Both the position numbers and the translations under genes were made by a program. The notes beneath the pieces were generated by a model. It saw only the letters and a program-made list of their open reading frames with translations. It did no database searches and was not told the DNA's origin. A stretch of DNA of 49,617 nucleotides from a virus. Below, one piece after another: positions 44,802-49,617 of the stretch. Each line of letters opens with the position of its first letter. Positions within the stretch are counted from its first letter, which is position 1. The stretch covers positions 1-49,617 of IMG/VR virus record IMGVR_UViG_3300009124_000029. The stretch is one strand, 5' to 3'.

Positions 44802-45076
44802 TATTTCTTGTACCCTTTAGCTGGACCAGTGCAGAAGCCACCGTTACGATAGCCTTTCTTTTTAGCCATACCACCATGTTTATAAGCGTGTTTAGCGCCT
44901 TTCATCATAGTCCCGTCTGGCATTTTATGCATAGGCATACCGCCTTTATTCATACCCTGTGCTTTTTTCATAGCTGCCTCCGTTGGTGCGCCTTTAGCGC
45001 CTTTTTTACGCATCTTTTCACCACTACCTTCAGCTATACGCTTCCGTTTAGCGTGAATGTTTTCCCATAAACTCAT
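44801..45076 (-). CDS. Small Lys/Gly/Met-rich basic protein, 91 aa
   Basis: The start at 45076 has GGAGAA 8 bases upstream; an in-frame start 36 bases earlier lies in the preceding gene. It contains KRIAEGSGEKMRKKGAKGAPT, a short module seen in marine phage structural ORFs, then repeated KGxxM and GG motifs (KGGMPMHKMPDGTMMKG). Strong positive charge suggests nucleic acid contact or virion packing. The start overlaps the DUF6321-like stop. Confidence 0.7.
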   Translation of the reverse strand: MSLWENIHAKRKRIAEGSGEKMRKKGAKGAPTEAAMKKAQGMNKGGMPMHKMPDGTMMKGAKHAYKHGGMAKKKGYRNGGFCTGPAKGYKK

Positions 45077-45345
45077 TATGTTCTCCGCGATTTTGTCCCG
45101 CTGCATTTCCATTTCTTACGAGACAGACGCAATGGGCTGTTTGGGTCTTTAGCTGCCTTAGGGTGTTTCTTCATCTGCCCAGCGCTACGTGCGCAGTATG
45201 AGTCGCCCTTGCTAGTACCAGGACGGATACGTTTACCACCATCCTTAGCTTTACCAGCTTGACCATACGATACAGTACGAGTGCGACCTGTCTTAGGGTT
45301 CTTCACCTTCTTAGCAAACATCTTGCCTTTTGCTGGTTTAGCCAT
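45076..45345 (-). CDS. DUF6321-like basic protein, 89 aa
   Basis: KNPKTGRTRTVSYGQAGKAKDGGKRIRPGTSKGDSYCARSAG, then DPNSPLRLSRKKWKCSG, is the DUF6321 pattern shared by many marine phages; function unknown. Two cysteines (in YCARS and WKCSG) are conserved in the family. Highly basic. Its start overlaps the HNH gene stop. Confidence 0.8.
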   Translation of the reverse strand: MAKPAKGKMFAKKVKNPKTGRTRTVSYGQAGKAKDGGKRIRPGTSKGDSYCARSAGQMKKHPKAAKDPNSPLRLSRKKWKCSGTKSRRT

Positions 45346-45686
45346 TATGCTTTTCCTGCTGTCTTAGTACGTTTAAAGCTACGGTTCTTTGACTTACTGG
45401 TAACTCGTAGGTTCTTCTTACTGTTGTTCTTAGGGTTACCATCCTTGTGATCTACGTCTTTACCGTCACCCTTACGAACCTTACCTGCTGCTTCCATCTT
45501 ACGTCTAGCTGTCTTACGTGCATCATTACGTTTGCGCTGGGTAGGCGTACCTTGATAGTTCTTATACTCTTTCTTGTAGTCTCTTGCCATGTTTTCAGCT
45601 ATCCGTTTGTAAGATGTTAGTATAAGTAGTTTTCCGTTGTCATCATATAAAGCATACTTTAATCTGCCTATCTCGACTAACCGCAT
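45345..45686 (-). CDS. HNH-type endonuclease-like protein, 113 aa
   Basis: The C-terminal part has DVDHKDGNPKNNSKKNLRVTS, the DH...N...N core of HNH homing endonucleases. The N-terminal part is a short beta hairpin (LKYALYDDNGKLLILTS) and a basic helix. In phages these may be homing enzymes or packaging-associated nucleases. It stands in the small-gene cluster at the start of the late block and not beside TerL, so its role is unclear. Confidence 0.8.
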   Translation of the reverse strand: MRLVEIGRLKYALYDDNGKLLILTSYKRIAENMARDYKKEYKNYQGTPTQRKRNDARKTARRKMEAAGKVRKGDGKDVDHKDGNPKNNSKKNLRVTSKSKNRSFKRTKTAGKA

Positions 45687-46163
45687 CTACCATCTACCTT
45701 GGGATACTCCTATTAGATAAATAATAAAACTAAATATCCCAGAAGCTATTATAGCCATAAATAAGCCTACTGTCCAGTTAATTATATTATCTATAAACTC
45801 TTGCTTAGCATAAGCAGCTTCTTTACGTATACGCCGCTGCTCTGCTTCGATACGTAGAACCTCTTCCCAAGCGCTGGGACCATACAAAAAAGATATTTCA
45901 TCTTTAATGGTTTTTCTCATTTCGTCCAGCTTACGGCGCTGATTCCATATGAGTATCGCGTTTTCTTCGTCGCTACCTTTGAATGTCTTTTCCCACCAGG
46001 GTGGGTTCTTAGCTCGTTCTTCTAGCTTACCAAAATCTGATACAGCTTTACCCCAAGTAGCTAGGGTGTTACCCATAGACTGTATATCCTTACCTGTGGA
46101 TATAGCTGCCTTAAGCGTTTTATAAGCGCCACTGGCTAGAGCTATGCAGGAAACGGGGTCCAT
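45687..46163 (-). CDS. C-terminally anchored membrane protein, 158 aa
   Basis: A helical, charged cytoplasmic-type body (residues 25-125, with WWEKTFKGSDEENAILIWNQRRKLDEMRKTI) followed by a strong hydrophobic segment (about 130-152, VGLFMAIIASGIFSFIIYLIG). This family is recurrent in marine phages. Three adjacent genes encode membrane-anchored proteins (39, 124 and 158 aa), suggesting an envelope or lysis module separate from the holin-GH19 pair. Confidence 0.7.
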   Translation of the reverse strand: MDPVSCIALASGAYKTLKAAISTGKDIQSMGNTLATWGKAVSDFGKLEERAKNPPWWEKTFKGSDEENAILIWNQRRKLDEMRKTIKDEISFLYGPSAWEEVLRIEAEQRRIRKEAAYAKQEFIDNIINWTVGLFMAIIASGIFSFIIYLIGVSQGRW

Positions 46164-46537
46164 TACCGCATATCAGATTTAGGGATATCCACTTTGTTAA
46201 GAAACTTTATTGAATTTTCTAGAACTGCAACTCTTTGCTGTAACTGCATTATGTTAACCATATAGGTTGCCATTGATGCTGCCTCGTCCCACAACTCTTC
46301 TGTCTCTTCCCAAAGTTCATCTATCTCGTCAAACGCACCTGCTATGTAGTCTGCGTTATCCTGCACATCTCGCTTTAGATTGACGTTATCCTCTACCGCC
46401 ATCTTAGAAGCAAACTGTTGTACAGACTCTTCTAGGCTAGCAATAGTCGCTGCCTGTTGTGATACCCACCACACACCACCTGCTAGCTGAGCAGCCATAG
46501 CAAGCACAAGGGCTATAGGTAGCTTTAGGTTTTCCAT
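46163..46537 (-). CDS. N-terminally anchored coiled-coil protein, 124 aa (spanin-like candidate)
   Basis: One N-terminal transmembrane segment (about 7-27, IALVLAMAAQLAGGVWWVSQ), then long heptad-rich acidic helices. The type II topology with a periplasmic coiled coil is the plan of an inner-membrane spanin. No outer-membrane lipoprotein partner with a lipobox is seen nearby, so the call stays tentative. Start and stop overlap both neighbours (TAATG). Confidence 0.65.
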   Translation of the reverse strand: MENLKLPIALVLAMAAQLAGGVWWVSQQAATIASLEESVQQFASKMAVEDNVNLKRDVQDNADYIAGAFDEIDELWEETEELWDEAASMATYMVNIMQLQQRVAVLENSIKFLNKVDIPKSDMR

Positions 46538-46656
46538 TACATGTATTCCTCTTCAAAGCGCTTGTTACGCTTCCACTCTACATACAATCTAACACAGTTA
46601 ATGATAGTGTTTAAACTCACCATAGAGAATAACGCTATCCACTGCCACATTTCCAT
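46537..46656 (-). CDS. Very small membrane protein, 39 aa
   Basis: A 39-codon ORF with TAATG overlaps at both ends, so probably translated. It starts MEMWQWIALFSMVSLNTIINC (one hydrophobic helix) and ends in a charged tail (RLYVEWKRNKRFEEEYM). Such tiny one-helix proteins can be pinholins, antiholins or regulatory membrane peptides. Function unknown. Confidence 0.65.
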   Translation of the reverse strand: MEMWQWIALFSMVSLNTIINCVRLYVEWKRNKRFEEEYM

Positions 46657-46913
46657 TATCCATACTCTCGTGGTCTATCAGGGTCTAGTACATCTCTGCG
46701 ATCAAGCATACCCTCCAGGTACATAGCTCTTTCTACATGATCTAAGGAGTATCGAACTCCAGTGTCTTGCTCTATTGCAGCACGAACATAGAATACATCA
46801 CTACGGGGGATATGTATGCGTTGTAATTTACGTGAGTTACCTTCGGCTATAGCGGAGTAAAACTCTTCAATAACGTTGTCGCCTGCATATAGTTGTATAT
46901 GCTTACGTTTCAT
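46656..46913 (-). CDS. Conserved marine phage protein, 85 aa, first gene of the late block
   Basis: The ATG at 46913 has AAGG 8 bases upstream; an upstream TTG in frame is less likely. The sequence KLQRIHIPRSDVFYVRAAIEQDTGVRYSLDHVERAMYLEGMLDR resembles proteins recurring in marine podoviruses, function unknown. It opens the leftward operon behind the promoter at 47063-47092. Confidence 0.8.
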   Translation of the reverse strand: MKRKHIQLYAGDNVIEEFYSAIAEGNSRKLQRIHIPRSDVFYVRAAIEQDTGVRYSLDHVERAMYLEGMLDRRDVLDPDRPREYG

Positions 46914-46935
46914 TGTCAATACCTTATATAAAAAA

Positions 46936-47011
46936 AGGTACGTGTCGCAAACTACGTGTGAGGGAGAGGAGACAAGAGGAAGAGTGACACATATATTTGT
47001 GACACGTACCT
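46936..47011 (-). promoter_or_regulatory. Attenuator-like inverted repeat in the late leader
   Basis: AGGTACGTGTC (46936-46946) and GACACGTACCT (47001-47011) are perfect 11-bp inverted arms; with one G-T mismatch the pairing runs 16 bases (to CAAA/TTTG). On the - strand the second arm is followed by seven Ts (TTTTTTTATATAAGG), as in a rho-independent terminator. It is the leader of the late block, so it could stop late transcription unless antiterminated. The loop is about 44 bases. Confidence 0.7.
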
Positions 47012-47012
47012 A

Positions 47013-47025
47013 TAGTGTAACACTA
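47013..47025. promoter_or_regulatory. 13-base palindrome in late leader (possible operator)
   Basis: TAGTGT-A-ACACTA is a perfect inverted repeat. It lies downstream of the late promoter -10 box and beside the attenuator stem. A related TAGTGTGTTAC follows at about 47044. No known regulator is recognised. Confidence 0.4.
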
Positions 47026-47062
47026 TTATGTTTATACTTTAATTAGTGTGTTACTTAATAAT

Positions 47063-47092
47063 AGTATACATTAAAAAATGTGAATATGTCAA
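47063..47092 (-). promoter_or_regulatory. Sigma70-type promoter for the leftward late block
   Basis: On the - strand: -35 TTGACA (perfect), an 18-base AT-rich spacer, and -10 TATACT. It is the only clear sigma70 promoter I see upstream of the 46913 start, and would give a leader of about 140 bases containing the attenuator repeat. Confidence 0.75.
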
Positions 47093-47543
47093 TAGTTAAA
47101 CTCTACCTATGTCCACTTTCTTTATTGCAACACTCTTATATAAAGTTTAACTATTTATTATTTATTACTTTATTTATGTTAATACACTAAAAGTTTAACT
47201 CTGCTGCTCCTGCTCCGCAGTTGTACCCATATTTTACCCCTAGTCAACCCCCTTTCTGCTATATATTACAGTGTTGTAACAATTTGTGATTAATATACTG
47301 GTATATATAGAGAGTTTACCCCAATAAGTTGCAGAAACTAAAAGTCACTTCTGTGTATTTGTACATATACGTGTACCGTCACACCCCCTATGGCCCTCGC
47401 AGGGTCCACATTCAAGTATTCATATATATGATTATGTATTTTTATCCCGGCTAAGGGTATTAAGCTACTGATTTTATTGAATAAATTAACTGATAGTTTA
47501 TCAGTAGATGTATATAAGGTGTTGATTTTGTTAGGTTTTTACT
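47093..47543. other. AT-rich non-coding spacer of the control region
   Basis: No plausible gene on either strand. It holds several AT-rich tracts, repeated AGTTTAACT/AGTTAAACT words (around 47094, 47145 and 47190) and a perfect hairpin ACTGATA-GTT-TATCAGT (47489-47505). It could include the replication origin, given its AT content and position between divergent blocks, but no DnaA boxes or iteron array was identified. Confidence 0.4.
47489..47505. promoter_or_regulatory. Perfect hairpin/operator-like inverted repeat
   Basis: ACTGATA, GTT, TATCAGT: 7-bp perfect arms with a 3-base spacer, about 39 bases left of the first TGTGATCACA site. It could be an operator or a small RNA stem-loop. Confidence 0.4.
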
Positions 47544-47630
47544 TTTGTGATCACAAATACAAAAGACGTGCATAATATACCCTACCCCTTGTGATCACAA
47601 ATCAGAGTACACCCCACAAATGTGATCACA
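47544..47630. promoter_or_regulatory. Three-site palindromic operator cluster (TGTGATCACA)
   Basis: Three perfect palindromes share the core TGTGATCACA: TTTGTGATCACAAA at 47544-47557 (14 bases), TTGTGATCACAA at 47589-47600 (12) and TGTGATCACA at 47621-47630 (10). Centres are 44 and 31 bases apart, close to whole helical turns. ATAATAT boxes (47572 and 47651) follow the first and third, so a dimeric protein bound here could control rightward early promoters. A one-mismatch copy (TGTGATCATA) is at about 48178. The core looks like CRP half-sites without the 6-base gap; the binding protein is unknown. Confidence 0.65.
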
Positions 47631-47692
47631 AATAAAAGCTTTTATCGCGGATAATATGTACCCGTATACGCGCGTGAATCGCAATTCAACTT

Positions 47693-48217
47693 TGTTTCGT
47701 TTAAAATCAATAGCTTATAAGAAAGTTGGTCTAGGTGGGTTTACATCCCTATTTTGATTTGCTTTAAATAATCACATCGAAAGCGACAAGTTAGACAGCG
47801 AGTAGCCAAGAGCCTTGATCCAAAGTTTAACAGCGTCCTAAGACAAGTACGGTGGAAAGCCCTACATCACACACTAACGAAACGAAACACTTTAACAGAC
47901 GGAATGAGACAGCTTCGAGAGACATTGGCCTAGCAAGCCCTACACGGTGTAGAGAAAGGACCACGTTATTTGACATACTGCGTTCAATCGCACCCTGCGT
48001 TACGTCGATACGGTAACGGAAAGCTTGCTAGCTTATGGGCATATACATTCAGCGTATCCTTGACGGTGGCACGGATTGACACCCGCAAACTGTCTTGACC
48101 GATAAACACCAAACGTATGCACGCGGTCACTGCGTTTGGGTCTGCTCTTGGTAGAGTGGTTTAGCTCAAAGGGTGCCTGTGATCATAAACGTAGCAGGGT
48201 AACAACATAATCTTTTG
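47693..48217 (+). ncRNA. Putative structured non-coding / leader RNA upstream of the early genes
   Basis: No ORF is seen, and the GC content is visibly higher than in the spacer to its left. Complementary segments: 47693-47702 with 47880-47889 (10 bp); 47704-47710 with 47754-47760 (7 bp); CTAGCAAGC at 47930-47938 with 48023-48031 (9 bp). The last encloses hairpins 47940-47952 (CTACA-CGG-TGTAG), 47979-47992 (4 bp) and 47998-48018 (CGTTAC/GTAACG). A likely three-way junction lies at 48141-48198. AAGCCCTACA is repeated at 47857 and 47935. Any single 9-bp match could be chance; the nesting plus the following terminator is the evidence. Candidate classes are large ornate phage RNAs (GOLLD/ROOL-like) or an antitermination leader; I cannot assign one. 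Confidence 0.5.
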
Positions 48218-48257
48218 AAGGGCGACTGGAAATCGACAGGATAGGTGCGCCCTTTTT
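48218..48257 (+). terminator. Rho-independent terminator/attenuator before the early genes
   Basis: AAGGGCG (48218-48224) pairs with CGCCCTT (48048 + 200, i.e. 48248-48254), followed by a TTTTT run; the loop is 23 bases. It ends the putative RNA just 25 bases before the next ATG, leaving no room for a promoter. The early genes therefore seem to depend on read-through. The flanking AACATAA (48204) and TTATGTT (48263) could form a competing outer stem. Confidence 0.7.
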
Positions 48258-48281
48258 ATGGCTTATGTTTAGGAGGTAGAC

Positions 48282-48500
48282 ATGAAACTTTACATAGCAT
48301 CAGACGGGTGGCCGTTTTACTTACAAGACGATGGCACGTTAACAGACACACCCAACCCCAACCAAAGTGATTTAGGGTGGAATACACTAAAAGACTTGAC
48401 AGATTGGGACGAAGATACAAGACTAGCCACAGACGAAGAGTTTGAAGAGTGGCAAGACAGCCATGCAATGGCAGGGTTAGAGTATATAGTGAGAGGGTAA
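48282..48500 (+). CDS. Small acidic early protein, 72 aa
   Basis: A perfect AGGAGGT lies 4 bases before the ATG spacer, the strongest ribosome-binding site in the window. The protein is acidic with aromatic residues (DGWPFYLQDDGTLTDTPNPNQSDLGWN) and EEFEEWQDSHAMAG near the end. No family is recognised. As the first gene of the early block, a role in host takeover is plausible but unproven. Confidence 0.75.
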   Translation: MKLYIASDGWPFYLQDDGTLTDTPNPNQSDLGWNTLKDLTDWDEDTRLATDEEFEEWQDSHAMAGLEYIVRG

Positions 48501-48503
48501 GAC

Positions 48504-49247
48504 ATGACATATAAACTTATCGGCGTAGGTAATAACGCAAAGACAATCAAGGGTGACGGTAGCGAGTACCTAACCGCTATCCTTTACATGACACCTTACA
48601 AAGTGATGGTGGATGGCAAGCTATTCAATTCATGCAGCATGGCGGCAATCGCACAATGCATCGAAGCTTGTCTATACACAGCAGGACGTGGCGCAATGTC
48701 TAACGTTCAGACAGCACGACAGCGCAAAGCCGAATGGTTTTACCGTGACAAGGCTAGCTTCATGCAGCAACTAGTCGAGGATGTCCGTAAGTTTGAGGCA
48801 TACTGTGTCAAACGCGGTATCAAACCTGTGGTACGGCTAAACGGTACAACTGACATACGGTGGGAGCTTATCAAGATCAAACAAAAGACAGCCAACTTTG
48901 AAGCTGACCTAACGATCTTTCAGGTGTTCCCGAATGTCCAGTTCTACGACTACACCAAGATTGCCAACCGCAAGGTGTCAGGCATCCGCAATTATCACCT
49001 TACATGGTCATACTCAGGCGCAAACGCTGACTACGCAGCAAAGCTAGACACAGCACTAGCGCAAGGCATGTCTGTGGCTGTGGTATTCCGTGACGTATAC
49101 ACCAAGGATACATGGCGCGGTGTGCCTGTGATAGATGGTGACAAAGACGATCTACGTTTCACAGACCCACAGTCTCACATCGTCAAGCTATACGCCAAGG
49201 GTAAAGCTAAGAAAGACACAACAGGATTTGTTCAGGAGGTAGCATAA
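48504..49247 (+). CDS. GP88/DUF7227-like phage protein, 247 aa
   Basis: A conserved phage family of unknown function: CSMAAIAQCIEACLYTAGRGAMSNVQTARQRKAEWFYRD, then PVVRLNGTTDIRWE, FPNVQFYDYTKIANRK, YHLTWSYSG and VIDGDKDDLRFTDP. The cysteines at about 44, 53 and 57 lie where relatives have a Cys-rich cluster. It starts 3 bases after the previous stop. The pattern of short conserved polar blocks suggests an enzyme; the reaction is not known. Confidence 0.8.
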   Translation: MTYKLIGVGNNAKTIKGDGSEYLTAILYMTPYKVMVDGKLFNSCSMAAIAQCIEACLYTAGRGAMSNVQTARQRKAEWFYRDKASFMQQLVEDVRKFEAYCVKRGIKPVVRLNGTTDIRWELIKIKQKTANFEADLTIFQVFPNVQFYDYTKIANRKVSGIRNYHLTWSYSGANADYAAKLDTALAQGMSVAVVFRDVYTKDTWRGVPVIDGDKDDLRFTDPQSHIVKLYAKGKAKKDTTGFVQEVA

Positions 49248-49399
49248 TGCAACGAGGATCAGCAACAATCAAAGTATACCTACGCAATGGTGTGGTCACT
49301 GTTCTACACGGTGACACAGGCAAGGTACTACTAGAACGCAAAGCCTACGATGGCGATTGGAACCTAATTTGGAACGCACTAGAAGGATACAACGGATGA
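49247..49399 (+). CDS. Small hypothetical protein, 50 aa
   Basis: Start overlaps the previous stop (TAATG), and its stop overlaps the next ATG (ATGA at 49396). A beta-hairpin start (SATIKVYLRNGVVTVLHGDTG) is followed by WNLIWNALEGYNG. It is coupled in the early operon; no family recognised. Confidence 0.7.
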   Translation: MQRGSATIKVYLRNGVVTVLHGDTGKVLLERKAYDGDWNLIWNALEGYNG

Positions 49400-49590
49400 A
49401 ACGTAGAGTAATCACAAGCAAGCCACACCCACTATGGGATCACTTAGAGATTGTCTTATGTAAGACAGACAACACGCGGCACCCTTGGGTGACATGGCTA
49501 CACAACCACACAGACAATGGTTACTACCACGGTCACTACTACACAGACTTTGTAAACGCAGCAACAGACTTTGCATCACGGGAGGCATAA
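49396..49590 (+). CDS. Small His/Tyr-rich hypothetical protein, 64 aa
   Basis: ATG at 49396 overlaps the 50-aa ORF stop and is preferred to an in-frame ATG at 49357 inside that gene. Contains PHPLWDHLEIVLCKTDN and a His/Tyr-rich run (WLHNHTDNGYYHGHYY), which could bind metal. Function unknown. Last complete gene before the artefactual end. Confidence 0.7.
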   Translation: MKRRVITSKPHPLWDHLEIVLCKTDNTRHPWVTWLHNHTDNGYYHGHYYTDFVNAATDFASREA

Positions 49591-49596
49591 ACTATG

Positions 49597-49617
49597 CTGT
49601 CTCTTATACACATCTGA
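49597..49617. other. Sequencing adapter remnant (Nextera / Tn5 mosaic end)
   Basis: CTGTCTCTTATACACATCT followed by GA is the Illumina Nextera transposase read-through sequence (mosaic end plus the first adapter bases). It is exactly at the end of the window, so the terminus is a library artefact, not a phage end. Confidence 0.95.

Larger units (their letters stand above)
1655..45878. repeat. Interspersed octamer CCCAGCGC/GCGCTGGG, 19 copies
   Basis: CCCAGCGC on + at 1655, 3009, 5504, 7442, 19348, 22529, 40595, 45178. GCGCTGGG on + at 8265, 9500, 11286, 18527, 18861, 36946, 39243, 39843, 41201, 45534, 45871. Counted by eye. There is no shared flanking sequence beyond the 8 bases. Copies occur in all three codon frames (AQR, PSA, GPAP, PAL, TQR, RWA, RWE, GAG, SQR, SAG) and once in intergenic DNA. 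CCCAGCGC is on the transcribed-sense strand in 14 of 19. None lie in 22537-36945 (fibre cassette) or after 45878. Confidence 0.85.

Noticed and set aside
47544-47630. CRP sites
   Set aside because: CRP half-sites TGTGA and TCACA normally have a 6-base gap; here they abut, so CRP is not a convincing binder.
48141-48198. tRNA-like segment with a D-arm-like TTGGTAGAG
   Set aside because: The D-arm-like hairpin is present, but there is no 7-bp acceptor stem, anticodon arm or T-loop, so it is treated as part of the structured RNA.
46920-48281. CRISPR array or replication iterons
   Set aside because: The repeats are short palindromes and words without regular repeat-spacer structure; no array and no clear DnaA boxes were found.
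1-49617. Prophage or temperate lifestyle
   Set aside because: No integrase, excisionase, repressor or attachment site was seen in the window, although genes in the missing part cannot be excluded.

Overview
This 49.6-kb window is most of the genome of a lytic, short-tailed (podovirus-type) marine bacteriophage, probably infecting an alphaproteobacterium. Three things support this. The family A DNA polymerase carries a DnaJ-like cysteine insert, the hallmark of phage HMO-2011 (SAR116 host) and its relatives. There is a full podovirus morphogenesis set: TerL, portal, scaffold, capsid, gp11-like and gp12-like tail tube proteins, and internal virion proteins. Accessory genes typical of marine phages are also present: class II (B12-dependent) ribonucleotide reductase, glutaredoxin, PhoH and MazG. 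The host and the HMO-2011 link are inferences from family knowledge; no search was run.

Layout. (1) 1-9012, + strand: replication and nucleotide-metabolism genes, tightly packed with start/stop overlaps. It opens inside the polymerase, so the polymerase N-terminus and any helicase or primase lie outside the window. (2) 9013-9030: a bidirectional terminator between convergent gene blocks. (3) 9036-46913, - strand: the late block. In transcription order (right to left) it has small membrane and basic proteins, packaging (TerS, HTH protein, TerL, portal), head (scaffold, capsid), a large fibre and lectin-fold cassette, tail tube proteins, lysis genes and internal virion proteins. (4) 46914-48281: a 1.37-kb non-coding control region. 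It holds a strong sigma70-type promoter and an attenuator-like inverted repeat for the late block, three TGTGATCACA palindromes, and about 530 nt of apparently structured RNA ending in a terminator. (5) 48282-49590, + strand: four early-type genes. The last 21 bases match Nextera/Tn5 adapter read-through and are not phage DNA.

How the parts fit. Early genes fire rightward from the control region and late genes leftward. The RNR, glutaredoxin, MazG, nuclease and resolvase genes supply and recycle nucleotides and process replicating DNA. The late block builds the capsid, tail and a varied set of receptor-binding appendages.

Most notable: the octamer CCCAGCGC/GCGCTGGG occurs 19 times (about 0.5 expected) in all reading frames, encodes unrelated peptides, and is absent from the fibre cassette. 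The structured leader RNA in front of the early genes is the other main candidate for undescribed biology.
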